Source: Streptomyces sp. NBC_01549 (GTDB lineage: Bacteria > Actinomycetota > Actinomycetes > Streptomycetales > Streptomycetaceae). From it: a stretch of DNA of 64,000 nucleotides. Location: positions 1,922,001 through 1,986,000 of the forward strand of contig NZ_JAPEPW010000001.1 of NCBI RefSeq assembly GCF_026339955.1, read 5' to 3'. The notes beneath the pieces were generated by a model, which worked only from the letters and a program-made list of their open reading frames with translations, was not told the origin of the DNA and made no database searches. Position numbers and translations under genes: made by a program. The first letter of the stretch is position 1. Every line of letters begins with the position of its first letter. Positions 1 to 7,926 of this stretch are shown here, one piece after another.

Positions 1-192
1 CGGGTCAGCGGCAACCACGCCAGCCGTGATGTGCCGGTCTCGATCGTCGCCAAGGACCCGAAGGTCCTGGACAAGATCGCCGACTGGAACTGGGCGGACG
101 GCCTGCAGCCGAAGCAGGACACCCCGGTCTGGAAGATGAACGCGTTCCGCGACCGCTTCCTGACGGCGTACGGCTCGACCCCGGCGCCGTGA
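1..192 (+). CDS. C-terminus of alkaline-phosphatase-superfamily-like protein (partial)
   Basis: The window opens inside a gene whose last 63 residues are visible and end at a TGA. The fragment contains GNHASRDVPVSIVA, which resembles the last metal-binding His segment (H...DVPV) of alkaline phosphatase / type I phosphodiesterase superfamily enzymes. The tail, rich in Trp, ends FRDRFLTAYG. Only this tail can be read, so the start, signal peptide and other metal ligands are outside the window. The family call is inference from one motif; another member of the superfamily (sulfatase-like) is equally possible. Confidence 0.5.
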   Translation, partial: RVSGNHASRDVPVSIVAKDPKVLDKIADWNWADGLQPKQDTPVWKMNAFRDRFLTAYGSTPAP

Positions 193-198
193 TCCGGG

Positions 199-251
199 GA
201 GCCGGGGCCGCCACGAGGGACCACACGGTCTCGCCGTGGCGGCCCCGGCTC
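199..251. terminator. Bidirectional hairpin terminator
   Basis: Perfect 16-bp inverted repeat (199-214 with 236-251, GC-rich) in the gap between two convergent genes. No strong T-tract, as is common in Streptomyces. Confidence 0.7.
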
Positions 252-292
252 CACACGGGGCGGGGTGCCACCCCGTGAGATCGCGTCACGTG

Positions 293-1849
293 TCAGATCC
301 AGTTGAGCCGCCACAGGCGGAAGACACCGGTCCCGTCCGACAGGTACTGGCCGCCTCCGACGTCCTCACTGCTGAGCACGTACTCCTTGCGCTGCCACAG
401 GGGAATCAGGGGAACATCGCGGGCCACTCTTTCCTGTAGTGCCCGGAAGTCGTCGGACACTCGGCTGCGGTCCTCATAGTGCTGGCTGTCCTGAATCAGC
501 CGGTCCACGTCCTTGCTGCTGTACCCGTTCTTCATGCTGTTGCCGGTGCCGACGAGCGGGGTGCTGAAGGTGTCCGGGTCGGGGAAGTCGGCGACCCAGC
601 CGACCGCCCAGGCGTCCAACTTGCCCTCGGCGTACCGCTTCTGGAAGTCGGTCCACTCGTAGCCCTTGATGTCCACCTTGAACAGGCCGCCCGCCTCCAG
701 CTGCCGCTTGAGCTCGGCCGCCTCCTCGCCGGCGGCGCCCCGCCCCTCGGCGTACCCGTAGGTGAAGCGCACCGGCAGCGACACCCCGGCCTCCGTGAGC
801 AGGGCCTTCGCCTTCTTCGCGTCGGGCTTGGGATAGGCGTCGAAGAACGACGTCGAGTGCCCGGTGATGCCCGCCGGGATCAGCCCGTACAGCGGCTCGG
901 TCGTCCCCTTGTAGGTCTGGCTGACCAGTTGCTCGCGGTTGATCAGCGCGGCGATGGCCTGGCGTACGAAGAGGTTGTGCAGCGGCGAGCTCGCGCGGAC
1001 GTTGAGGACGAGGTTGCGGGTCTCGGCGCTGTCGGCCTCGGTGACGTGCTGGTCGGGGTCGCTCGGCGAGAGGGCGGCGAGCGTCGCGGGCGTCAGTTGA
1101 CGCGTCGCGACATCGACCTGCTTCGCCTTCCAGGCGCTCTCCAGGGCCGCGGGGGTGGCGTAGTAGCGCAGCACGGTGGGCGTGCCGCTCCCCTTGACGG
1201 CGCCCTTGTAGTGCTTGTTGGGCGCGAGAACGGCCCGCTTGTCCTTCGTATACGTCTTCAGTACGTACACCCCGGTGCCGTCGGCGCCCGCGTCCTTGCG
1301 CAGGGCGTGCTTCGCGTAGCGGGCGTGGTCGACGATCGACCCGGCTCCGGTGGCCACCTTGAAGGGGAAGGTGGCGTCCGGCGAGGACAAGTGGAAGGTG
1401 ACCTTGAGGCCCTTGGCGTCCACCGAGCCGAGGGTGGAGAACAGGGACGCGGGCCCCACCTCGGAGTTGATGGCCTTGACTCGGTCGAAGGAGAACTTCA
1501 CGTCCTCGGCGGTCACCTTGCTCCCGCTCGGGAAGGTCAGGTCGTCGCGCAGGGTGCAGGCATAGGTCCGCAGCCCGCCGCCCACGAACCCGCAGCTCTT
1601 CGCCGCGTCCGGCACGGGCGCCGCGCCACCGGGCTCGAACGTCAGCAGTGACTGGAACACATTGCTGAACAGGGCCCAGGAGCCGGCGTCGTACGCGCCC
1701 GCCGGGTCGAGCGAGGTGACGGCGTCCGTCGTCCCGACCGTGATGGTCTTGTCGTCGTTCATCTTCGACGGCAGTAACTGCCAGCCGCCCACTCCCACGG
1801 CCACCAGTACCGCCAGCACCGCGAGAATCCGTACGCGAACCGATCGCAT
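293..1849 (-). CDS. ABC transporter substrate-binding protein, peptide type (SBP_bac_5)
   Basis: 518-residue extracellular binding protein of the oligopeptide/nickel class. A hydrophobic N-terminus (MRSVRVRILAVLAVL, then GVGGWQLL) acts as signal or anchor; I see no lipobox Cys, unusual for a Gram-positive binding protein. The mature part begins KTITVGTTDAVTSLDPAGAYD, the typical opening of family 5 binding proteins, and contains the usual late block VGWVADFPDPDTF. The start at 1849 is preferred over an in-frame upstream start at 1906 because GGGGAGGGG lies just before it and the signal sequence begins there. No permease or ATPase genes adjoin it, so it is an orphan binding protein in this window; the ligand is unknown. 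Confidence 0.85.
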   Translation of the reverse strand: MRSVRVRILAVLAVLVAVGVGGWQLLPSKMNDDKTITVGTTDAVTSLDPAGAYDAGSWALFSNVFQSLLTFEPGGAAPVPDAAKSCGFVGGGLRTYACTLRDDLTFPSGSKVTAEDVKFSFDRVKAINSEVGPASLFSTLGSVDAKGLKVTFHLSSPDATFPFKVATGAGSIVDHARYAKHALRKDAGADGTGVYVLKTYTKDKRAVLAPNKHYKGAVKGSGTPTVLRYYATPAALESAWKAKQVDVATRQLTPATLAALSPSDPDQHVTEADSAETRNLVLNVRASSPLHNLFVRQAIAALINREQLVSQTYKGTTEPLYGLIPAGITGHSTSFFDAYPKPDAKKAKALLTEAGVSLPVRFTYGYAEGRGAAGEEAAELKRQLEAGGLFKVDIKGYEWTDFQKRYAEGKLDAWAVGWVADFPDPDTFSTPLVGTGNSMKNGYSSKDVDRLIQDSQHYEDRSRVSDDFRALQERVARDVPLIPLWQRKEYVLSSEDVGGGQYLSDGTGVFRLWRLNWI

Positions 1850-1996
1850 CGGCGCCCCTCCCCAGGCCACGCCCCGTGTCACTCCCCAGTGACGCGGATC
1901 ACCCAACCACAGGTGTTTCGTCTGAGGGAAGAGGTGTTCGAAGAATCAAACGGGGTATTGGGAAAGGCCGTTTCGCCCCTGTTTCACAGCCGGCTC

Positions 1997-3277
1997 TCAG
2001 GCTTGGGGAGACGCCAGTTCCACGACGGTGATGTCCGACGGCGCGCCCACCCGGGTCGGCGGCCCCCACGCACCCGCGCCCCGGGAGACGTACAGCTGCG
2101 TGTCGCCGTACCGCTCCAGCCCCGCGACCCTGGGATTGGCCAGTTCCGCGATGTAGTTGCCGGGCCAGAGCTGTCCGCCGTGGGTGTGCCCGGAGAGCTG
2201 AAGGTCGACACCGTGCTTGACCGCGTCGTGGATCTGGACCGGCTGATGGGCGAGCAGCACCACGGCCCGCGAGGTGTCCCGGTCCCCCAGCGCCCTGCCG
2301 AAGTCGGGCCCGTGCCCCTCGCTCTCCCCCGCGACGTCATTGACGCCCGCGAGATCGAATCCGGCCATTTCCGTCCGCGCGTTCTCGAGCGGGTGCAGAC
2401 CCAGTTCCCGTACTTCCCGGACCCATCGCGCGGCGCCGGAGTAGTACTCGTGGTTGCCCGTGACGAAGTATGAGCCGTGCCGCGCCCGAAGCCGCGCGAG
2501 GGGCGCCGCGGCGGGTCCGAGGTCCTTCACACTCCCGTCGACCAGGTCCCCGACCACCGCGATCAGGTCGGGCTGCGTCGAGTTGATCGTGTCGACGACC
2601 CGCTGACAGAAGTCCCTGCCCAGGACGGGCCCGAGGTGGATGTCGCTCACCACGGCGATCCGGTAGCCATGAGCGGACCGAGGCAGTTTGGCGAGCGGCA
2701 CGGTGACCCGCTTCACCCGGGGCCCGCGCAGTACCCCGTACGTCCCGTACCCCACGGTCCCCACGGCGACGGCCGCGGCCGCCCCGCCGACGGCGCGCGA
2801 GACGAAGAGCCGTCGCGAGGGGGTGGTGACGGGCCGTGACGGTTCGGCAGGTGGGAGCTCTTGGGGTTCCTGGGGCTCCCGGGGTGCCGCTCCCGTCGGT
2901 ACCGACACCGTGTGCGGTACGGGTGCCGTGTGTGGTGCGGTCGCGGAGGGGGCCCTGCGCCGTTCCACGACCCGGCGCAGCAGCGGTCGTACGACCTCAC
3001 CCGCCACCGCGCCCAGCAGCAGATAGATCGACAGCGCCATCCACAGGAACCCCGGCCAGGCCAGCACCCGCTGGAACCAGAAGGGCGCACCGGCGCGCTC
3101 CGCGGCGACCGCGGCGATCATCAGCACCGGCCCCGCGACGAAGACCACCGTGCCCGCGCGCCGGGCGGGCCCCGGACCGGACGTCGTGTCGCGCACCAGA
3201 CGGCGCCACACGTACCAGTACAGCCCCGCGACCGCGGCGAGGGCGAGCAGTCCCACCAGTACGAAGACGATGACCAA
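1997..3277 (-). CDS. Membrane-anchored metallophosphoesterase (YaeI/YkuE-like)
   Basis: 426 residues. The N-terminus has three or four hydrophobic segments (about residues 1-20, 45-60, 70-95), then a Pro/Ala-rich linker and a further hydrophobic stretch near 160-180. The calcineurin-like phosphoesterase domain follows, with the metal-binding series VVSDIHLG, GDLVDG, GNHEYY and SGHTHGGQ all present. Relatives act on phosphoester bonds, possibly lipid-linked, at the membrane; the substrate is not known. It is followed by a small membrane protein gene upstream on the same strand (3308-3550). Confidence 0.88.
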   Translation of the reverse strand: MVIVFVLVGLLALAAVAGLYWYVWRRLVRDTTSGPGPARRAGTVVFVAGPVLMIAAVAAERAGAPFWFQRVLAWPGFLWMALSIYLLLGAVAGEVVRPLLRRVVERRRAPSATAPHTAPVPHTVSVPTGAAPREPQEPQELPPAEPSRPVTTPSRRLFVSRAVGGAAAAVAVGTVGYGTYGVLRGPRVKRVTVPLAKLPRSAHGYRIAVVSDIHLGPVLGRDFCQRVVDTINSTQPDLIAVVGDLVDGSVKDLGPAAAPLARLRARHGSYFVTGNHEYYSGAARWVREVRELGLHPLENARTEMAGFDLAGVNDVAGESEGHGPDFGRALGDRDTSRAVVLLAHQPVQIHDAVKHGVDLQLSGHTHGGQLWPGNYIAELANPRVAGLERYGDTQLYVSRGAGAWGPPTRVGAPSDITVVELASPQA

Positions 3278-3307
3278 GACGCCGTGTCCCCCGTTCGTCC
3301 CCTGTTG

Positions 3308-3550
3308 TTATGACGTCTGGCGCAATGCGCGCAGCCCGCGGAACCCGATGCCCCCGACGACCGTCCCCAAGACAAAGGAGACGACGGCGAGCGTCAGGTG
3401 CACCCAGAAGTACGCCGTCGGATCCCCCGCGTCGTCGAACGCGAGCCCGCTGCCGTCCTTCCACAGGTTTTTGACGAAAGTGACCCAAATGACCCAGCTC
3501 CACACTCCGAAGGCGAGCAGGAACCAGGAGACGGGGCGGCTGAGCTTCAT
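3308..3550 (-). CDS. Small two-helix membrane protein (SCO4848-like)
   Basis: 80 residues beginning MKLSRPVSWFLLAFG, with one helix at about 5-25 and a second at about 48-72. The length and the position beside the metallophosphoesterase match a conserved streptomycete membrane protein that I remember as SCO4848. The function is unknown. The ATG at 3550 is the first plausible start; a longer frame upstream runs antisense through the DD-carboxypeptidase gene and is not real. Confidence 0.75.
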   Translation of the reverse strand: MKLSRPVSWFLLAFGVWSWVIWVTFVKNLWKDGSGLAFDDAGDPTAYFWVHLTLAVVSFVLGTVVGGIGFRGLRALRQTS

Positions 3551-3662
3551 GGGTCCAGTATCGCCGTCGCCGGCCGGGACCCGGCGCCGGGGTGGCCGGG
3601 ACCTGGGGACTCCACGGTCCGGTGAGGGGACTTCCCAGCCCACGCCCTGTACTTTCTCGACC

Positions 3663-4973
3663 GTGCCCGTCACCAAAAAGACCATCCAGCGATCGATGCT
3701 GGTCACTTCCGCCACCCTGTTGTCTCTTTCACTGACGACGACCGTCCCCGTCTTCGCGGCTGACAAGCCGTCGTCGTCGCCGTCACCGACGGCGAGTCCG
3801 AGCGCCACTCCCCCGGCGAACATGTCGACGGTGGGTGGAGCGCGGCTGGGACAGGCCGGGACCCAGGTGGATCTCGGCGCGGGCGCCCCGGTGCTACCCA
3901 AGGAGGTGACCGCACGCTCCTGGATCGTCACCGACGCCGAGTCGGGCGACGTGCTGGCCGCCCACAACGCGCACTGGCGGCTGCCGCCGGCGAGCACCCT
4001 GAAGATGCTCTTCGCCGACACCGTGCTGCCGAAGTTCCCCGGGACCGAGCGGCACAAGGTCGCCGTCACCGACCTCTCGGGCATCGGCGCGGGCTCCAGC
4101 ATGGTGGGGATAAAGGAGGAGGAGACGTACACCGTGCACGATCTGTGGCTCGGTGTCTTCCTGCGCTCCGGCAACGACGCCGTGCACGTGCTGTCGGCGA
4201 TGAACGGCGGCGTCGACCAGACGGTCAAGGACATGCAGGCGCACGCCGAGGACCTGCAGGCCCTCGACACACATGTGGTCAGCCCCGACGGCTACGACCA
4301 GCCGGGCCAGGTGTCATCGGCGTACGACCTGACGCTGTTCGCCCGCTCCGGGCTGCAGAAGAAGGACTTCCGGGAGTACTGCTCGACGGTGCGGGCGAAG
4401 TTCCCGGGCGAGACGAAGAAGAACGACAAGGGGAAGACGAGCCGGGAGACCTTCGAGATCCAGAACACCAACCGGCTGCTGACCGGCGACACCGACGTCT
4501 CCACGTACCAGGGCATCGCGGGGGTGAAGAACGGCAACACCACCAACGCGGGCGCCACCTTCACCGGTGTCGCCGAGCGGAACGGCAAGGTGCTCCTTGT
4601 CACCGTGATGAATCCGGAGAAGGACGAGCACAACGAGGTCTACAAGGAGGCCGCGCGGCTGCTCGACTGGGGGTTCGGCGCGACCGGCAAGGTCACGCCG
4701 GTGGGTGAGCTGGTGCCGCCGAAGGGCGTCGACACCGGCGCGCAGGCGGGTGCGTCCGCGTCCGCCGGATCCGACGCGCCGACGTCCACCGGAGGTCGCG
4801 GGGACAAGGCCTCCGCGTCACCGGTGGCCGCCTCCACGGCGTCGAAGGACGGCACCAGCGGGATCGGAACCGCCCTGGCCATCACGGGCGGCCTGCTCGT
4901 CCTGGTCGCCGGCGCCGTCTTCCTCGTCAACCGCCGCTGGCCTCTCCCCGACCTGATGCGCCGCCGCCGCTGA
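3663..4973 (+). CDS. D-alanyl-D-alanine carboxypeptidase (PBP, S11 family)
   Basis: 436-residue serine peptidase that trims pentapeptide stems in peptidoglycan. A signal peptide (VTKKTIQRSM, then a hydrophobic core ending VPVFAA) is followed by a Ser/Pro-rich linker. The catalytic motifs are STLK (SxxK), SGN (SxN) and KNG in place of the usual KTG. A low-complexity Ser/Ala-rich stretch precedes a C-terminal transmembrane helix and RRRR tail, so it is anchored to the membrane. GTG at 3663 is chosen because it places two Lys before the signal core; an ATG at 3696 is the alternative. Its 3' end overlaps the convergent YihY gene by 47 bp. Confidence 0.88.
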   Translation: MPVTKKTIQRSMLVTSATLLSLSLTTTVPVFAADKPSSSPSPTASPSATPPANMSTVGGARLGQAGTQVDLGAGAPVLPKEVTARSWIVTDAESGDVLAAHNAHWRLPPASTLKMLFADTVLPKFPGTERHKVAVTDLSGIGAGSSMVGIKEEETYTVHDLWLGVFLRSGNDAVHVLSAMNGGVDQTVKDMQAHAEDLQALDTHVVSPDGYDQPGQVSSAYDLTLFARSGLQKKDFREYCSTVRAKFPGETKKNDKGKTSRETFEIQNTNRLLTGDTDVSTYQGIAGVKNGNTTNAGATFTGVAERNGKVLLVTVMNPEKDEHNEVYKEAARLLDWGFGATGKVTPVGELVPPKGVDTGAQAGASASAGSDAPTSTGGRGDKASASPVAASTASKDGTSGIGTALAITGGLLVLVAGAVFLVNRRWPLPDLMRRRR

Positions 4974-5886
4974 CCCCCTCGGGCTCCTCGGGGGCGTCGG
5001 GCTCGTCGGGGGCGTCGTCGCGTTGTTTCGGGCCGGAGTCGGCATGTCCCGTGGCCGTCCAGGCGGCGCAGAACAGCACCAGCTTCGCAGTGAAGTTGAT
5101 CCACAGCAGCAGCGCGACGGGCACCCCGAAGGCGCCGTACATGCTCTTCGACGCCACACCCCGCATATAGCCGCTGAGCAGCAGCTTGAGCAGTTCGAAG
5201 CCGACGGCGCCCATCAGCGCGGCGACGACGAGCCGGTGGCGCGGCGGCTCGACGCCCGGCAGCAGGGTCAGGACGTACAGGAGCAGCAGGAAGTCGGCGA
5301 GCACGGCGACGACGAACGCGGCGGACTGCAGCAGCACGCTCCCCCAGTCGTGTTCGCCGATGCCGAGCTGCCGGGCCGTCCAGCCCACCATCGAGGACGC
5401 GACGGTGGAGACGGCGATGGTGACGAGCAGCGCGCCGCCCAGCCCGACGAGGACCCCGCCGTCCTTGAGCCTGCGCAGCAGGGGATTCTCCTCGCTGTCG
5501 GGCAGTTCCCAGACCGCGCGCAGACAGCCCCGCATGGAGTCGACCCAGCCGATGCCGATGAACAGCAGGACGGCGCCCGCGATGAGCCCGATGGTGCCGG
5601 CGTTCTGGACCAGCCCGTTGATGTCGAGCTGGTCGGAGATGCCCGGCACCTGATCGGCGATCTTGTCCTGAAGCTCCTTCTGCCGCTGGCTGGTGAGGGT
5701 GGCGGCGGCGATCGCGGCGCCGACGGTCAGCAGCGGGAAGAGCGCCACGAAGCTGATGAAGGTCATCGCGGCGGCGAGCCGCGCCCACTTCACCCGGTCC
5801 AGACGCTCGTACGACCGCCACGCGTGCGTGGCCATCAGGCGGGTGACCAACGGCCCCACGCCGGGAAGCTTTTTCAGCCAGTCCAT
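4927..5886 (-). CDS. YihY/BrkB family inner-membrane protein
   Basis: 319 residues with about six transmembrane segments and the family's typical opening (WARLAAAMTFISFVALFPLL). The C-terminus is an acidic/Gly-rich cytoplasmic tail. The ATG at 5886 (MDWLKKLPGVG) is chosen; the frame stays open further upstream but there it is antisense-like Arg/Pro-rich sequence inside the next gene. It overlaps gtrA-like 5874-6320 by 13 bp and probably belongs to the same leftward transcript. Once called ribonuclease BN, a role now rejected for the family; the function is unknown. Confidence 0.85.
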   Translation of the reverse strand: MDWLKKLPGVGPLVTRLMATHAWRSYERLDRVKWARLAAAMTFISFVALFPLLTVGAAIAAATLTSQRQKELQDKIADQVPGISDQLDINGLVQNAGTIGLIAGAVLLFIGIGWVDSMRGCLRAVWELPDSEENPLLRRLKDGGVLVGLGGALLVTIAVSTVASSMVGWTARQLGIGEHDWGSVLLQSAAFVVAVLADFLLLLYVLTLLPGVEPPRHRLVVAALMGAVGFELLKLLLSGYMRGVASKSMYGAFGVPVALLLWINFTAKLVLFCAAWTATGHADSGPKQRDDAPDEPDAPEEPEGVSGGGASGRGEASGG

Positions 5887-6320
5887 GATCCGACTCTGCC
5901 CTCGCCTCGGAAGACCAATGTCCGGGTACCCCAAAAACGCAGGACCGTGGCGAGTGCCATACCGATCCCGGCACCGGAGACCGTGTCGGCGCGCCGCGAG
6001 GTGAGCCCGAGGCCATGGTGGCTGACGGCGATGCACAGGAGCTGGACGAGGGCGCCCGCGAGGTTCACGGCGAGGAACACCAGGAAGTCGCGGCACCGCC
6101 GGGGCCCCCGCACGGGGTGGTGCCGGTACGTGCCGAGCGCGTTGCCCGTGTACGCGACCGAGCAGCCCGCCGCGAAGGACAGCGCCTTGGCGGTGAACGG
6201 GTCGAGGCCCACGGGGCCGCGCAGCCAGAGGAAGAGGCCGAGGTCGGCGGCGTAGGCGAGGACGCCGACGGTGGCGAAGCCCAGGAGCTCCTGGGTCAGG
6301 GGCCGCTGGGCCGGGCTCAC
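5874..6320 (-). CDS. GtrA-family membrane protein (possible lipid-linked sugar flippase)
   Basis: 148 residues, four transmembrane helices, with the GtrA-typical segments LLGFATVGVLAYAADLGLF and GNALGTYRHHPVRG. GtrA proteins are thought to help move polyprenyl-phosphate-linked sugars across the membrane. The GTG start at 6320 overlaps the stop of the upstream UbiA gene in a GTGA, so the two are translationally coupled. Given the neighbours (UbiA, PAP2, DprE1/E2 homologues), the likely cargo is a decaprenyl-phosphoryl pentose; that is inference from context. Confidence 0.85.
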   Translation of the reverse strand: MSPAQRPLTQELLGFATVGVLAYAADLGLFLWLRGPVGLDPFTAKALSFAAGCSVAYTGNALGTYRHHPVRGPRRCRDFLVFLAVNLAGALVQLLCIAVSHHGLGLTSRRADTVSGAGIGMALATVLRFWGTRTLVFRGEGRVGSWTG

Positions 6321-7261
6321 CAGTTCACGACCGCGAGCCCGTACATCGCCAGCCACACCACTCCGATCAGGGCGAGCGCGCGGTCGCGCAGGACGACGTC
6401 CTCGGGTTCGCCCGCCGTGCCCCGGTCGGCGAAGACGGCGTAGCGCAGGACGGCCAGAATGAAGGCGACCATGGACAGTTGGCGCCAGGGCAGCACCCCG
6501 GCGCCGGGCACATCGCCGTCCTCCAGGGCCCACAGGCAGTAGCCGAGGACGGCGACCCCGGCGGCCAGCTGCCAGACGAAGCGCAGATAGCCGGTGGTGT
6601 ACTCGGTGAGCAGCGCGCGGGTGACACCGGTGCTCCCGGCCAGCTGGACGGCCTCGGAGTACCGTTTCGCCGCCACCATGAAGAGGGCGCCGAAGCCCGT
6701 GGTGATCAGGAACCAGCGGGAGAGCGGGATGCCGAGGGCGAGCCCGCCGATCATCGCCCGCATCAGGAAACCGGTCGTCACGACGGCGAGGTCGACGACC
6801 AGGACGTGTTTGAGGCTGACGCAGTACGCCAGTTGCATGCCGAGGTAGGCGGTCAGCACTGCCGCGGTGACCGGAGAGGACAACAGGGCGGCGGCGACCG
6901 GGGCGAGGACGGCGAGGACGCCCCCCGCGGCATACGCGAGGGAGACGGGGACCTGGCCCGCGGCGACCGGGCGGCGGCGCTTGACCGGGTGGGCGCGGTC
7001 GGCGTCGGCGTCCCGGGCGTCGTTGATCAGGTACACGGCGGCGGCGCAGGCGGTGAACAGGACGAAGACGAGCGCGAGTTGGATCACCGCATGCCGGGAG
7101 AAGAGCCGGCCCGCCGCCGCCGGGGCCGCCACGACCAGCAGGTTCTTGACCCACTGACGGGGACGGGTGGTCCTGAGGAGCCCCCGGGCGAGGCCGGTGA
7201 GAGTCCTCTCGGGCGCCGGGACGGTCGGCGTGGGGTCCAGGAGCACCGTGCGCTCAGCCAT
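6317..7261 (-). CDS. Decaprenyl-phosphate phosphoribosyltransferase-like UbiA prenyltransferase
   Basis: 314-residue polytopic UbiA-superfamily enzyme. The first Asp-rich motif NDARDADADRAHPVKRRRPV is typical of the mycobacterial Rv3806c group, which transfers phosphoribose from PRPP to decaprenyl phosphate rather than prenylating an aromatic ring; PRQWVKNLLVVAAP near the N-terminus also fits that group. It overlaps the PAP2 gene by 8 bp and couples to the GtrA gene. Together with the facing DprE1/DprE2 genes it would start synthesis of decaprenyl-phosphoryl-arabinose. Confidence 0.85.
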   Translation of the reverse strand: MAERTVLLDPTPTVPAPERTLTGLARGLLRTTRPRQWVKNLLVVAAPAAAGRLFSRHAVIQLALVFVLFTACAAAVYLINDARDADADRAHPVKRRRPVAAGQVPVSLAYAAGGVLAVLAPVAAALLSSPVTAAVLTAYLGMQLAYCVSLKHVLVVDLAVVTTGFLMRAMIGGLALGIPLSRWFLITTGFGALFMVAAKRYSEAVQLAGSTGVTRALLTEYTTGYLRFVWQLAAGVAVLGYCLWALEDGDVPGAGVLPWRQLSMVAFILAVLRYAVFADRGTAGEPEDVVLRDRALALIGVVWLAMYGLAVVNW

Positions 7262-7784
7262 GGCCGGCCTCGATCCAGCGGGCGCCCAGACGCGCCGTCA
7301 GGGCGCCCAGGGCGGCGCCCGCGACCACGTCCGAGGGGTAGTGCACGCCGACCACCAGCCGGGAGAGGCACATCGCGGCGGCGAGCGGGAGCAGCGGGCG
7401 GGCCCCGAGCGCGCCGAAGGCGACCGCCGCGGCGGTCGCGGCCGTGGCGTGGGAGCTGGGGAACGAGTGACGTCCGGCCGTGCGCACCAGCGGGACGACG
7501 TGCGCGGGGCGCGGACGGCGCACGATCCGCTTCACACCCATACTGGCGAGGTGTGCGGTGGCGGTGAGCGCCATGCCGCGCAGCCACGCGCCGCGCCGCT
7601 CACGGTCGACCACCGCCCCCGTGAGCCCGGCCCCGAGCCACAGCGCACCGTGCTCCCCGCTCCAGGAAAGGGTACGAGCGACGGCCGCCACGCGTGGATC
7701 CGTGCCGCGCTCATGCAGGGCCGACAGCAGCCGACGGTCCATGCCGTCCCAGCGTCGGCGGTCCATGTCGTCAAGGTCGTCCAT
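7254..7784 (-). CDS. PAP2-family phosphatase (Rv3807c-like)
   Basis: 176 residues with the acid phosphatase signature in three parts: KRIVRRPRPAH, SFPSSHATAA and VVGVHYPSDVVAGA. In mycobacteria the gene next to the UbiA phosphoribosyltransferase is thought to encode the phosphatase that removes the 5-phosphate from decaprenyl-phosphoryl-5-phosphoribose; the same order is seen here. First gene of the leftward run, with a divergent gap of about 140 bp to the dprE1-like gene. Confidence 0.85.
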   Translation of the reverse strand: MDDLDDMDRRRWDGMDRRLLSALHERGTDPRVAAVARTLSWSGEHGALWLGAGLTGAVVDRERRGAWLRGMALTATAHLASMGVKRIVRRPRPAHVVPLVRTAGRHSFPSSHATAATAAAVAFGALGARPLLPLAAAMCLSRLVVGVHYPSDVVAGAALGALTARLGARWIEAGHG

Positions 7785-7926
7785 GTGATCTCACTCTTCT
7801 AGGGAGTGGCCACAGAATTACGGAAATCTTGTACGACATCCCATTAATCACCCATTTCGGTGAGGAGCCGCGAAGACGGGAGGGGTGAGGGCTTTATGCA
7901 CCTTTTTCGCCGATACGGTCACGGTC

